64,000 nt of DNA from Hyposmocoma kahamanoa (Eukaryota; Arthropoda; Insecta; Lepidoptera; Cosmopterigidae). The position numbers were made by a program, and so were the translations under genes. Position 1 is the first letter of the stretch; each line of letters begins with the position of its first letter. Location of the stretch: the NCBI RefSeq assembly GCF_003589595.1, contig NW_020653337.1, positions 6,156,217 through 6,220,216 of the forward strand, in the 5' to 3' direction. The notes beneath the pieces are model-generated. The model did not search any database, had not been told where the DNA came from, and saw only the letters and a list, made by a program, of their open reading frames with translations. Of the stretch, positions 1 through 10,876 are shown piece by piece.

Positions 1-416
1 ATTGTATAGACTCGTAACGTAAAGTTATGACGGAAAAAAATATTTGCATAGTTCAATTATGCCTTCGGAAGAAAGAAAGGCACAAACAGTAAATTCTTTC
101 GTAGATAAATGTGTTTAAATATTTTAAGATTTTTCTATAAAGACTAGTTAAAATATACATTTCATATTAAATAGTTTATTTTTGTTATAAATACATATCA
201 CATGTTTTATACAGAAAGTTACATTGTATTTTAATTAGTCAGTTTATAAAATACCTTAATTTTCTCTTTTAACTTAGTAGAAGAAAAAATACACTGCATA
301 ATATATAAAGGGCATGAGTAATATAAATGTGACCTTTTTTAGATATGTTAGTTATTTGTTGTAATTTTGTTGACTTCGTTGTAATAATCCATAAATTTAA
401 AAGCTGTAACGTTTGT

Positions 417-440
417 AAATAAATAAATAAATAAATAAAT
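417..440. repeat. AAAT tetranucleotide microsatellite
   Basis: A run of about six AAAT/ATAA units. It ends a stretch with no other recognisable feature and could be the tail of a decayed retroelement. Confidence 0.8.
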
Positions 441-531
441 TAACTACATGTTATGAAGATTTCATATACTAAGTCAAATCCTTTGATATTAGTGTTTTAG
501 CACATAAGAAATTCATAAGATTTCCTGACTC

Positions 532-600
532 GATCTGTAGCTTGATAAGAGCGGTAGCCACGGTGAGGCAACAGACGTTGGTTCGAGTCCAATCGGATCA
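532..600 (+). repeat. tRNA-like pseudogene or SINE head
   Basis: The segment folds partly like a tRNA. GATCTG at the start pairs with CGGATC at the end, GCTT pairs with GAGC as a D stem, and GTTGG/CCAAT flank a canonical B box (GGTTCGAGTCC). The D loop is only about five bases and the anticodon stem has a mismatch, so it is unlikely to be a working tRNA. A similar head with the same GGATCAAAG ending occurs at 32488-32557, which favours a SINE family. Confidence 0.5.
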
Positions 601-885
601 AAGATATATTTCTTTATGATCGTAAGTTTTTTGTGTCAGTAATAATAATAAACTAGTAGAGTATTTTCACAAAAACTATATTTAACATCATGGTAGTAAC
701 ATCACGACACATTCAATGAAATAAATATGTAAGACGATGTACTTCGATCAATTTTAAAATACAATGGCGTATAGTAACGCATACTCCGTGTTATTCTTCC
801 GTTTAAGTATTTTTTTTTGTTAATTCGTCCAAAAGTACAAGTTAGGGTTAAAGACCATAACTACCTCGTCTTCAGATAATTATTA

Positions 886-1050
886 TATGTAAACAAACCG
901 TCATGAAGTATTTTATGAGGCATTATTACCTGGTTGCTTATTGTAAAATTATGATGAACCTTTTGAAAATGTATCTAAATATATGATGATATTTTCAGGT
1001 AATAGAAAACATTTCCAACTACCTATTTAAAATGTACTAAATATACTAAA
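886..1050 (+). repeat. dispersed repeat H, copy 1
   Basis: AT-rich block closely matching 49421-49592 in the same orientation and 11316-11425 in the opposite one (shared words include GAAGTATTTTATGAG and GATATTTTCA). No coding or inverted termini were seen; class unknown. Confidence 0.6.
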
Positions 1051-1053
1051 TAG

Positions 1054-1260
1054 TAACGCACACATTCATAATCCATAACATAACATAAACCTGTATCACC
1101 GGCGCCATGGACACACACATAGACAACCACAGATTACACCCAAACTCACGCGAGAAATAAATGTAGGCCATACAATTATTTCTCCTAGCCCGGGAATCCA
1201 ACCCGGGACCTCTGCGTGAATAGTCCAGCATAGTAAGCCTACGGCTATGGAGACAGTTTT
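1054..1260 (-). repeat. tRNA-derived SINE (SINE-1), copy 1
   Basis: Reading on the minus strand it has the tRNA-like head, a decayed B box, then the body with ATTTATTTCTCGCGTGAG and GTCCATGG and a tail ending GTGCGTTA. It is one of eight copies here; compare the well-preserved copy at 37180-37390. The head is more diverged than in other copies. Confidence 0.8.
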
Positions 1261-1717
1261 AACAGATTATGTACACGACCTTCCATTGAAATGAAATGTA
1301 ACAAAGACTGTCTAAGTAATTTCAACTGTTCTAATTATATCAAATCGACAGAACGTACGATCCAAGTTGTATTTAAAAAGTAGTGTACTGGAATATCGAT
1401 ACACTATCGATAAGAGATCCAGACATCACTATAAAAGCTGCATTCTGTGATATATAGATGTGAAATCGATTCTCTGATTCATTTACTGCCATCGATTTTA
1501 TATTTCTCTAGAGGGAATGTAGAAAATTCTCGATCGTATGATGTAACAATTCGTATTTTTGTACCTAGCAATTACAGTCTTACACAGAAATGTTACAATC
1601 ACCTAGAATAGGATAAAATAAAATAGAATATCATTTATTTCTTGTAGATATGGTACAATGAGAGCAGAAAAAAGTTCAACATATTTTGCCAAGGAGCGGC
1701 ATAGAAATATTAAAATA

Positions 1718-1985
1718 GTAATCATCATCATCATCATATCCCGCCTGACTTCACCCACTGCTGGGTATAGACCTCCAAGTTTCTGCCCCACTCCCCACGA
1801 TCCCGTGCTAATCTCATCCAGGTTCGCCCCCCAATTCCTGCGATATCATCGGCCGTCTCGCCGCTGGACGCCTGACGTTCCTGTATTCAGTCCTTGGACG
1901 CCACTCAGTTATCACCTTACTCCATCTGTCATCTTGTCTCCGTATCAGGTGCCCTGCCCAGCTCCACTTTAGTTGTCATGGCGGA
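1718..1985 (-). pseudogene. LINE reverse-transcriptase C-terminal remnant
   Basis: Translated on the minus strand the block reads WAGHLIRRQDDRW, then TEWRPRTEYR, and after a frameshift ADDIAGIGG and WMRLARDRGEW. These are the hallmark C-terminal residues of a widespread non-LTR retrotransposon clade in Lepidoptera. It ends on that strand in a short GAT microsatellite, as these elements often do. Frameshifts and stops make it non-functional. The same clade is represented at 44231-44545. Confidence 0.75.
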
Positions 1986-2004
1986 AAGAATAAAAAGTAA
2001 TAAG

Positions 2005-2225
2005 TACCAGAATCTCGGCTCCGACTACCTATTTACAGCCTTTGGAGTCGAAACCCTTCGCCCGTGGGGTCTCACTGCCCTTCATCTGTACAAAATTGTA
2101 TACAAAAAAAAATTATAGACTGTCTAGAAAACCCAAGAGCCGGCAGCTTCCTTGCCAAAGGCATTAGCATAGCAATACAAAGGGGGAACGCTGCCAGCAC
2201 CTTGACCACCTTGCCGCGGGGACAC
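2005..2225 (+). pseudogene. LINE C-terminal remnant
   Basis: Two plus-strand frames give FGVETLRPWG and, after a frameshift near 2105, PRAGSFLAKGISIAIQRGNA. This matches the C-terminal signature of a Lepidoptera non-LTR retrotransposon polyprotein (family knowledge, not searched). It is a short, broken relict. Confidence 0.7.
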
Positions 2226-2420
2226 AATTTTATATATTTTATTTATACATGTTATCAAAATGAAAATATCTTCAGTTGTCATGTAGACAATCATTAATAT
2301 TATACCAACATTTATAATCAATAGTGATGTCAGTTTCTTTTTGAACAATACTAATGGTAGTGACTTTATTGTTTTCGGTAGTTTATTGCACAATTTTGGT
2401 GCCATGCCAACTACACTCTT
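2226..2420 (-). pseudogene. antisense LINE 3'-end remnant
   Basis: On the minus strand a short frame reads PKLCNKLPKTIKSL followed by a lysine-rich LFKKKL segment. It resembles the conserved end of jockey/CR1-type ORF2 proteins (WNxLPxxIK...FKxKLK). It abuts a different LINE remnant of opposite orientation on its left. Short and diverged, so the class is tentative. Confidence 0.5.
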
Positions 2421-2754
2421 TCATAACAAAGCTATTGTAACTACCTGTTGCAGAAATGTGACCGCATAGGCCTTATTTTGTAATCCGATGACTTTATAAA
2501 AACATTTATATTCGTTTTTACAAATATACTTATTTCAAAAATATAAATAGAGGGCAGAGCTAATTTGCGGAGGGAAATAAACAGTTTCTGTGAGTTTTAG
2601 CCCACACATAGCATTTATGCGCCTACTTTAATAAGTAAACATACTCTTGGTAAAATTGCAATTATATTATCTCTGTAAACATTTGTTGAAAAATTTTACA
2701 CATTAATTACACATTCTACAAGTGTGTCTCAGAATTGATTGAATTTGACGACAT

Positions 2755-3040
2755 TAGCAGCAGAGCAGTCGCACTACTTGTGAAAGAGTTCGTCCAGAGA
2801 AATGCTGCCCACCTTACCTATTTCTGCCACCAAGCCGTAATGTGAGCATTACTGCGTTCCGGTTTGGAAAGGTAAAATTACAGGCACATGGAACTTATCA
2901 ACTTATGTCTCATGGTGACATAAGTTGATAAGTGACCAGATCCCACCAGATCTTTGCGATTTAAACCTCTGAGTGGCACTGCAACTGCTACGGACAGGCG
3001 TTTCGCTTACCACCTTGCACAACTTGTTCATTATGTCACT
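2755..3040 (-). repeat. REP-A copy 1
   Basis: Member of the roughly 290 bp REP-A family. In forward orientation (here the minus strand) the family runs from AGTGACGGGACGAAC, through a CACTCAGAGCTTTAAATCGC block, to GAACTCTTTCACAAG. This copy is near full length, with a local duplication of the GTGACATAAGTTGATAAG segment. Confidence 0.85.
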
Positions 3041-3119
3041 GGATATCATTAAACGAGCTCTGTTGATATAATATCGTCGGCGATATTGTCGCTTAACAAC
3101 AGGTGGAACTGGAGCCGTG

Positions 3120-3210
3120 CGTTCGTAAATTGGTCCTATCGGGAATCGGAACCAGGACTTTCTCATTAACCGTCCACAGTGCAGGACCACCGAGATCGTC
3201 TGGAGGTAAT
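3120..3210 (-). repeat. SINE-2 head fragment
   Basis: Matches the tRNA-like head of the element at 35996-36195 (AATTGGTCCTA.CGGGAAT on the plus strand, the reverse complement of a B-box region). It abuts the REP-A copy on its left. Confidence 0.5.
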
Positions 3211-3299
3211 AAAGTATAGTAGTAAAATTAAAAACACAAATAAAGCTCATCTTTAAATTCCTTTTAAAGTAAATCGTGCTCAAAGAAATTTATCTTCGT

Positions 3300-3950
3300 A
3301 AATATCTTTTAATGAGCAATCAATAATTACTTTCTCAGAGATTGTTTTAGAACATCGTTGTTTATTAATCTTGTTAGACAAAAGGGTAATATTTTGAATC
3401 GTTTTTTACGAAATAATAAGTTAGCCATGGAAACAATAACTTTTCTTTTTTAATTGCCACGTTCCATATATTTCGCATAGTAAAACTAAAATATGGAAAA
3501 TATGATATGTCGCGTACATATCTCCATCAGCAGATTCGTCGATTTATATGGCAAACAATGTTGCTAATGAAATAGTATCTAATATTTTGAATTTAGAAAA
3601 TGTTTTAGTTTAATAAAAAAATGCCGCGCTGTATTTAAATATAAATTAATAATAATAAATTCGATATTCAAAACTTTGGCGCTATAATTCAAACAATGTC
3701 CTTCGCATAGTATCACTTCCGCTTTCCATGACAGAGTACCTACATTAGCGTATTGTTTCCGGGTGCGTGACTTGGCCTAATTCCGCTAATTTCTCCGGAC
3801 TTACGCCTCAATTAGAGACATCCTGCGTGACTTGTTTGATATCGCTAACAACTAAAACTATTGTAATCCTTTATTTTATTTCGTAAATAAACATAATTAT
3901 ACAAATTATTGTAAAAAATATTTTTTTTCATTGTTTGAATGGATGAAATA
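3300..3950. other. stretch with no recognised feature
   Basis: AT-rich sequence with no convincing ORF, repeat match or splice-delimited coding segment that I could recognise. Confidence 0.5.
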
Positions 3951-4003
3951 AAGTTCCTAGTAGTAAAATGTTTCGTCCTTTAGGACAGACTAAGACGTCT
4001 TAC

Positions 4004-4130
4004 CATGCACCTAGATATTATTAGATTGTAATTTTTCTTCAATAATGTAATTTTCTGACATTTTTCGCGGGAAATCGGTATATCTTTATGGTAGCCATTT
4101 GGAACATGTTCTACTTTGAAAGTCATTTTT
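4004..4130 (-). CDS. weak candidate third exon of the secreted-protein gene
   Basis: This is inference. A minus-strand open segment is bounded by an acceptor (CGAAACAG before 4130) and a donor (ATG|GTAAGA after 4004). It starts with one base that would complete the CG| left at the end of the 14024-14525 exon, giving Arg, and then encodes 42 residues including KMTFKVEHVPNGYHKDI. The phase fits and the donor is good. However, the polypyrimidine tract is poor and the sequence is AT-rich, so a chance ORF is quite possible. Confidence 0.2.
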
Positions 4131-4918
4131 CTGTTTCGTTTGTTAAAATTGGAAAGACTACAATCATACTGCCTCATTTTCAGATAATTGAAGCTTTAAC
4201 ATTTTTTCCTCGCAAAATAACTATTTTCAAAATTAGATCAAGTTTTATTTAGAAAATTAGAACACCGTCCACTAATGAGGTTGCCAGATTGTTTTTTTAA
4301 ATAACATGGGTAATTGTTTTCACGCTCGATACAAATAAAGTCGTTACAGTATAACCGCTTAGTAATAAGGAGTTAATTAATTAAAGACCTTGAACGAATA
4401 TTTCATTTTGCGAAATAAAAGAAGGCCGAAGAAACTTGAACTACATTTCGAGGTCTTAGATACTTTTCTGAAGAAATAAAAAGGAATTTTAAATTACTTT
4501 GACCAAAAAGTTTTGAAACCGCTTTTGGTGGCTCTGTGATTAATATGACAGATTGTTATTATTAAAACTGGAGTAGTTTTAACTTCAGTGTTCAAATTAA
4601 CTAAAGAAAAAGTTCCTGAAGATATATATCATAAGACCTATAAATTCATCCTTTACATTAAAGTTCCAAAAAACAGTAAATAGATAATTCAAACGCAGAA
4701 AGATGGTACTCTACATGTTTCTATGGCCAGTAAATTTATGTGTGTAGAATTTATAAACATCAATTTATAGCGTTCAGTAGATGGAACCTGTGTTGGAAAA
4801 GATAAACTTTTTTACCTAAATTCGCAATAAATATTAAAGATAAACATCTGAAATTGTTACTTCGTTAAACATCCATTGTAGCTTTGTTTTATTGTTATAA
4901 TAAAAGAAATTAAGTCTA

Positions 4919-5163
4919 AGAGCGCCTACAAATTGGACGCTTATAGAAACGCCACAGTGGTGCTGTAGCCACCCCACTACCAATTTTCACACAACATTTT
5001 AGAAGCGCAGTTGCAGCGCCACTGTAATGATACGGTCGCGCCACTTTTGCAGTCACGAAAATTAGTGAACTAAAAATTATTTAAACGCTACAGATACGCG
5101 ACTGCCGTGCCACAGTCGCGCCACTGCAGCACTTCTTTATGCGTCTAATTTAAATGCGCCCTA
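4919..5163. mobile_element. MITE-C, copy 1
   Basis: About 245 bp with inverted termini: AGAGCGCCTACAAATTGGAC at the left, TCTAATTTAAATGCGCCCT at the right. The interior is a GC-rich palindromic patchwork of GCGCCACTG and CAGTGGCG words. Related copies lie at 25194-25371, 40702-41347 and 58344-58566. No transposase is present, so it is non-autonomous. Confidence 0.75.
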
Positions 5164-5241
5164 AATTTCTGATGCGACACGACATTAACTTTTGCCTATA
5201 AAAGAGATACTATAAATAGTGCAGTAAAAGAGATACTTATT

Positions 5242-5403
5242 AAAGACAATGATAACCGAAGGGGAAAGATGTTTAAGTATCTGAAACGACAGTTTCTTAG
5301 AAATATCATTGAAGGGAAGTTCAAAGGAAAGAGGGACAGAGGACGATCGAGACGAAGTTATCTAGATCAGGCAAGGGAAAAGCTTAATATCCTATCGTAT
5401 CAG
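5242..5403 (+). pseudogene. LINE C-terminal remnant
   Basis: One open plus-strand frame reads DNRRGKMFKYLKRQFLRNII and then EGKFKGKRDRGRSRRSYLD. This is the Arg/Gly-rich RGRxRRxYLDQ segment typical of the C terminus of some non-LTR retrotransposon polyproteins. Only the final ~55 codons survive, immediately followed by a REP-A copy. Confidence 0.65.
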
Positions 5404-5578
5404 TAATGTGAGCATTACTGCGTTCCGGTTTTGAAAGGTGAAATTATAGGCACATGAGACTTGTCAACTTATATCTCAGTCAAATGAGCACAGTCCCTAT
5501 ACCCCTCAAATCTTTGTAATTTAAAGCTCTGAGTGGCACTGCAAATGTTAAGGAACAGGTGTATCGCTAATTGTGAAC
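5404..5578 (-). repeat. REP-A copy 2 (partial)
   Basis: Minus-oriented REP-A fragment from the GTAATGTGAGCATTACTGCG hairpin to the GGAACAGGTGTATCGCTAA region. The AAGTGACGGG end and the CAAGGAGCTC end are both missing. Confidence 0.8.
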
Positions 5579-5749
5579 TGATTGTGGCACTAATCCTTCT
5601 AACTAACAATCAAAGTTAATACGCTGAACAGGTTGCCGATGACTCCATCGACAAGAGCCCTAACTCTTAAATAAGTAGAACTGTCAAAGCAAATAATAAT
5701 TTATTTAATTTATTGCAAATTACACTTGAAATAGTTATTTGTAATGCAA

Positions 5750-5885
5750 GGTTGCAAAGTTGTTACTTGACGCAAGTGTTTGTATTGAAACCTGAGCAAG
5801 CGAAGCCGAAGGACCCTAAGAGAAAAAAAGAATCCTTAGCGTAGCGGGGGTTTCAAGACACGAAACGCAAAACAACTTTGCAGCC
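5750..5885. mobile_element. foldback element of ~136 bp
   Basis: GGTTGCAAAGTTGTT at the left is answered by AACAACTTTGCAGCC at the right. The arms extend inward (GTATTGAAACC versus GGTTTCAAGAC), giving about 38 bp of imperfect inverted repeat round a ~60 bp centre. No coding capacity. Likely a foldback MITE. Confidence 0.65.
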
Positions 5886-6061
5886 GAGCAAAACATACAA
5901 CTTTTCACCTATAACAAGGAAAATGGTAAATAAAAGAAAAACAGTTGAAATATAATAAATCAATTTTATTCAATTATACATCAAAAATAATTTAATAAAC
6001 AAAATTTGTTATCGTTGTCAATTTCATGTCAACAATAATAAGAATAAAATATACTAACGGA

Positions 6062-6423
6062 CTTAGAATAATAACGCATAGAATGATAGTTTCCTATCAA
6101 ACGAACTGTCACAAGTGATGCAAAAATCAAATTCATGTAGGCTAGTTTTAGTAGTAGGTTAATTTTCGGTTTTAAACATACAAATTGAAACGCGTTACTT
6201 CCTTGTGGAATGTGATGTTAGTACCTATTTCATGTTTGTCTGACGTATTTTACACTCATTTACCGCACATTTCGTTATTTTTAGCTAAAATTCTTGATCT
6301 GTTCGCGGTGCAAGTTGACCTTGAGCACTGAAGACCCGCCCGCTCGTGTAGGCCCTTTTGGCGCGCTTCAATTTGCCTCATTTAGCGTGTGCGGACTAGG
6401 TTTCTATGCGTTATTATTCTAAG
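6062..6423. mobile_element. MITE with perfect 22 bp terminal inverted repeats
   Basis: The 22 bases at 6062-6083 (CTTAGAATAATAACGCATAG..) are repeated as an exact reverse complement at 6402-6423. Flanks share CTAACG (with two extra bases on the left), a possible target duplication. The 360 bp interior has no ORF. Perfect termini suggest a comparatively recent insertion. Confidence 0.75.
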
Positions 6424-6639
6424 CTAACGTATTTATATTACATAAATGTATGACAAATCATGTTTTTTTTTTCATCAAAAGCAAAAGTTAGGTGCACCAC
6501 AGTCCATCGTCAAGTTCGAATTTCAAAACCGCTTTTACGCGCAGATTTCTTATGAAATGGAAAGTCTTTGCGAGCTAGATAGGTGAAAACGTCATTTTTA
6601 AGCTACTGCTCGTTCAGTGTGCTGACTTCCCTGAGAAGA

Positions 6640-6785
6640 ACGAGCAAAAAACTTTATTAAATCCTATGAAATACACTTTGAATCAAATTTGTGTTTAATC
6701 TAGAGTCATGTCGTCTTTCCATATATCTTTATCTAACATGATTTTATGTAATATGACTTTTGAATTAAAATATTTTTATTGTAGG
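6640..6785. repeat. repeat shared with 26140-26265
   Basis: Runs parallel to 26140-26265 (ACACTTTGAATCAAATTTGT, then TGTCGTCTTTCCATA and TAATATGACTTT). The 26 kb copy lies inside the inverted-repeat element that hosts a mariner, so this is probably a piece of that family. Confidence 0.55.
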
Positions 6786-6789
6786 TTTT

Positions 6790-7580
6790 CAACTTAGGAA
6801 ATGATAATCATAAAATATATCCGAAATTTTATTGTAAAAACGTATACAGTTCCCCATAAAAGAATCGTTTGCCTTAGTTAAACGAAATCGTGGTACTATG
6901 AGTTTGAACTTAGTTCCGATGTTAATATTATAGACATCTTCGTCATGATACCAGTCGGATTAAACTTTTCTCTGAGAGAAAATCTGTAAAATAAGCTACA
7001 GTCACCCAACGAATTTATTACGGAACACGAGAGAGAAAATTTCATTGACATAACAACGTATTAATAAATGAAAATTTTAAACATCTTTGTGATTCTTTTT
7101 TATCGAACGAAATTTAGTCAATCGTGTTTCAGACCAAAACCTCCCGTTTTCATTTTTTAACGTCGAAATACAGATTTTCCGTGTAGTCAAAAAAAATTTT
7201 GATCGTACAAAATTTCTCCTGGTCAAGTATCCCTGTGTACTGTGCACGAAGGCAGTTTATATCAACTCATCCGTAGAAGAAAGACCTATGTGCAAGACTG
7301 CTTATTCTCAGGACACTGTGCGTTTCTATCGTTCTTCACTGTGGGTATCAGATCGACATTTGTTCGATTGTATATTTCCGAAATGAAATAACATATAAAA
7401 ATTCTGAAAACACCTATAGATTGGCCTTAGTTTCATTATCGAGATGATGTATCCTCGTTTTGCTGTATAATCACATGTCCAGGGTGCGCCAGATGTAAAG
7501 GAATTGAGTGGTACGTCGTGCGGGGAGGATCTGTTCATACACCTTACGCGTCGTCAAAACGTCTTTTTTGGGCTTCACGT
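6790..7580. other. stretch with no recognised feature
   Basis: Mixed AT-rich sequence. A 70-codon minus-strand frame at 7326-7538 shows no motif I recognise and no good splice boundaries. I make no functional call. Confidence 0.4.
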
Positions 7581-7587
7581 CACCTTA

Positions 7588-8023
7588 AGAGCGGTTTACA
7601 CTGCGTTTTTTAGCAGCGATGCAAACGCGGGTTTTGCACCGCTACATTTGCGATTTTTATTGGCCATTGCATAGATACAAACGCGCGATTGAATCATTGG
7701 ATCATTACGTGCGAAAAAAACTGACAGATTTATGCACATTCTTTTGTTTTGTTATTTGTAAATTTAAAAGTGAAATAAATAAATTATAAATAATTTAAAC
7801 GATTACCACTTCTTACAAATTGCTTACCATGATATGATTTCTTTTTATTTTCCCGATATTTCGTCAACCCGTGTAACCGTACCGAAACCTGTAATTAGTG
7901 ATAATCATTTAGTGAATAACCACGAAAGCCTTAAACTGTACATTAATAATTAATTCATTAAAAACGTGCATCGCTTTAGTATCGCGTTTGCATCGCTGCT
8001 TATAGTCGGGCATTTGTGTAGAG
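7588..8023. mobile_element. inverted-repeat element (MITE-B) with nested foldback
   Basis: Left end AGAGCGGTTTACACTGCG with AGCAGCGATGCAAACGCG just inside; right end CGCGTTTGCATCGCTGCT. These termini match those of the large composite at 25843-28950. Inside, at about 7797-7930, lies a second foldback resembling Penelope-element ends (TTTCTTTTTATTTTCCCG, CGTCAACCCGTGTAACC). No transposase ORF. Confidence 0.65.
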
Positions 8024-8294
8024 GTGAACAATTAGCGACTGCATCGGTACTGAATGAATCGCCGTAAAAGACGTCATTCTCATCGGTTCGCCTCAGCCGT
8101 TACGTCACCGGCCTACGATGAAACGTCATTTTATTCGGATTAATGCGCGATGGGGTGACGTAATGACCGGCTTAAACCGACTTTGCGTCAACCAATTTGT
8201 TGAGAAACTTGAACAAACGGACATCTTTTCAGAAAGTATTTAAAATTGACCATAACGAACAAATACAGTCATGAAAAATATTACTTTGAAGAGC

Positions 8295-8570
8295 TGGTGA
8301 AAGAGTTCGTCCATGGAAGTACTGCCTCCTATTTCTGCCACCAAGTAAGAATGTGAGCATTGCTGCGTTCCGGTTTGGAAGGGTAAGGGTGCTGGTGAAA
8401 TTTCAGGAACATGGTACTTGTCAACTTATGTCTCAGGGTGACGGGCGCAGTGGCAATGCCCATAAGATCTTTGCGATTTAAAGCTCTGAGCAGTACTGCG
8501 ACTGTTATGAATAGGCGTGTCACTAACCACCAGGCGCACGATTTGTTCGTCCCATCATTTGGTATTATAA
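8295..8570 (-). repeat. REP-A copy 3
   Basis: Near full-length minus-oriented REP-A. It keeps the GAAAGAGTTCGTCCATGG end, the AATGTGAGCATTGCTGCG hairpin, and the CACCAGGCGCACGA..TTCGTCCC end followed by GGTATTATAAA. Confidence 0.9.
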
Positions 8571-8599
8571 AAAGTTACTATATTAAAAAATGTTTCTAG

Positions 8600-9230
8600 G
8601 GATAATTATCTAAATTTAAAATTTAAAATCTATTTTAATTAGTTTGTAATTTAAACTCGGAATGCATAATGTCATTACATTGAGAGGTAACCAAACTAGG
8701 CAATGTGCACTTGGTGCATTACGCAAGTTAAAAGGTGATTAAACAGAAAAAAATATGAGATAATACACGACACACATACACGTTTCTTTATTTACCTAGG
8801 TACGACATTTTTATACATAAAAATATTATTCGAATAAAATAAACTAGATCAACATTTAGATTCATCTCAACATTCAGATTATTTTCGTGTTAACTCTAGG
8901 CGAAATTGGAATATTACGTTATCACATAGTTCTCATTCGGTCTATTCCAATCATGGTATAATAAATATTGCTAATGAATGATATTCTTTTGTTTGTGATA
9001 CAAATATACCTAAGCAGTCTGTTTCCATTCCTTTATCAAACATTGAACAACGTATCAACAAGTAATAAAAAAGACTAAATAATTCGCTTTTCAAACACTA
9101 TTTCTTTAAGTGAATGCGTCAAATTAAATAATTGTCAAAAGTCAAATCATTCGTTCATCATTCTAAACAGGTCAATGTTCTAAACGAACATATTTCAATT
9201 GAAAACTTCATTAAAAAGTAAAAGTAGAGT
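8600..9230. other. stretch with no recognised feature
   Basis: AT-rich sequence with no ORF, motif or repeat match I can support. Confidence 0.5.
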
Positions 9231-9309
9231 TTTTATTTTTGTATTATTATATCATTCAGTACGACAATGGACTATTTTATATATTTAGATTTTTTTTTTT
9301 AAGACTTTC

Positions 9310-9515
9310 GTGGTTATGCACTAAACGATTATCACTAGTATCAGGTTTCTTACCACAGTATGACTTCTTTTTATTTTCCTTGACTACTTTTTTTTTGGTT
9401 GACGGGTTGAGTCAACCCGTGACCATGGAGCGTGCAACCGTTCTGAAATATCGGGAAAATAAAAAGAAGGCATACCGTGGTAACAAACCTGATACTAGTG
9501 ATAATTTATTTTGTA
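9310..9515. mobile_element. foldback of Penelope-like ends
   Basis: Arms of about 55 bp face each other: ATTATCACTAGTATCAGGTT and CTTCTTTTTATTTTCC at the left, their near-complements GGAAAATAAAAAGAAG and AACCTGATACTAGTGATAAT at the right. Between them lies GTCAACCCGTGACCATGG, then a block aligning to the conserved Penelope 3' block at 56140-56175. I read it as a Penelope-like relict with inverted flanks; a chance 138-codon frame across it is not a gene. Confidence 0.6.
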
Positions 9516-9546
9516 TATTGTTCGTTTTATTTGTTTTGTTCTCTTT

Positions 9547-9786
9547 ATTAACCAACCTCAAAAAAAGGAGTAGGTTTTCAACTGAATGTTTGGAGGTAAG
9601 ACTGCATGTTTATTTTGTATGTATGTTACGCGATAAATTTGTGAACCGTTTTTGATTATTTTTTGTTGGAAAAAAGATACCTCAGAAGTGGTTCCATGTA
9701 AATTAGAAGAAAATATTCCACCTCTAACGGTGGCAAACTAGGGGATGAATGACTTTCGAGGTCGGTTTTTTTAGTACTCTGTACTG
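9547..9786 (+). repeat. REP-D copy 1
   Basis: REP-D runs in this orientation from AACCGACTTC..AAAAAAGGAG, via TTACGCG, TTTGTTGGAAA and ATATTCCACCTCTAA, to GAGGTCGGTTTTTTTAGTAC. The ends are imperfect inverted repeats (AACCGACYTC/GAGGTCGGTT), so it may be a MITE. It is widespread in this window. Confidence 0.8.
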
Positions 9787-9807
9787 ATTACTGATTAACT
9801 CTGTTAA

Positions 9808-10010
9808 ATTCTGCTACGTTCCAGTTTTGAAGGGTAAGGGTGCAGGTGAAATTATAGGCACATGGGACTTCTCAACTTATGTCTCATAGTGACGGGCGCA
9901 GTGGCAGTGCCCCTGAGATCTTTGCAATATAAGCTCTAAGTGGCACTGCAACTGCTATTGGACAGATTTGTAACTTATCATCAGGCGCACGACCCGTCCT
10001 TTGTATTATA
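9808..10010 (-). repeat. REP-A copy 4 (5' truncated)
   Basis: Minus-oriented REP-A from GCTACGTTCCAGTTTTGAAG to CAGGCGCACGACCCGTCC, then TTTGTATTATA. It lacks the CAAGGAGCTC end. It lies beside an oppositely oriented copy (10033-10165). Confidence 0.85.
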
Positions 10011-10032
10011 AAAAAATATATATTATTTAGAA

Positions 10033-10165
10033 TGTCGACACGCCCATCCATGATATCTCAGTGTCACTCAAAAGCTTTAAGTCGCGAAGCTCTGAGGGGC
10101 ACTGCCACCGCGCCCGTCACCCTGAGACATAAGTTGACAAGTCTCATGTGCCTGTAATTTCACCA
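10033..10165 (+). repeat. REP-A copy 5 (partial)
   Basis: Plus-oriented core of REP-A from GACACGCCCATCCATG through CACTGCCACCGCGCCCGTCA to CCTGTAATTTCACCA. With copy 4 it forms a head-to-head inverted pair that could fold into a large hairpin. Confidence 0.85.
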
Positions 10166-10628
10166 ATTTTAACAAATAAGTGAATTGTGAATAATGTATC
10201 TCATTATATTTATAATGTTCTGCGTTTCTTTCTTAGAATGTTACTTACATAACCAATTCGTCATCGTCCCCAATAAATGATAACCTTTGACATGTGACCA
10301 AATGCATAATAAACTAGTTTTAAGTGAGCATTTGCATTGTGTTCATCAATGAATTTGTGTTTAAATACTTTATAAATCGCTGTCGAAAGTGAGTACTGTA
10401 TGAACTCATACGCGTTCCAGTCGTGAAAAAAAAAATTTGAACAATGTAAATATTGTTATCGCTTAGCGATAATGCCAGCTCGATCGCTATAGACCATCCT
10501 TAAATCTATTTTCAAATAACTTGAGTATTAACTTATACATTCCATTGGCCAGGATAAAAAAAAATAAATAAATAATATGAGGTTAGACGTACATTTGAAT
10601 TTGAAATTTCAAAAGTGTCTAAACATAA

Positions 10629-10876
10629 TAAAAACCGACCTCTTAATCATAAGTTCATGGAATTACCATCTATTTGACAAGTTTTATTGAAATCGGTGGA
10701 TAAACCGAATTCATTCCCTAAATTGCTACCCTTAGAGGTGGAATATATTCTTCAAATTTGAACGGGATTACTACCGAGGTACTCCCTTTCCAATAAAAAA
10801 AGAATCATCGAAATCGGTTCACAAAAAAAATAAGTCTCATAGATGGCGCTACGACTAAAAAGTCGTTGAAAAACCA
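10629..10876 (-). repeat. REP-D copy 2
   Basis: Starts AAAAACCGACCTCTTAATC and proceeds through GAAATCGGTGGATAA, CTTAGAGGTGGAATAT and AAAGAATCATCGAAATCGG, the reverse orientation of copy 1. The right end is diverged. Confidence 0.75.

Noticed and set aside
2903..3283. 126-codon minus-strand open frame
   Set aside because: Composed of REP-A and a SINE-2 fragment; frame is fortuitous.
9239..9655. 138-codon plus-strand open frame
   Set aside because: It runs through a foldback of Penelope-like ends and into a REP-D copy, is Phe/Leu-rich and has no domain or splice support.
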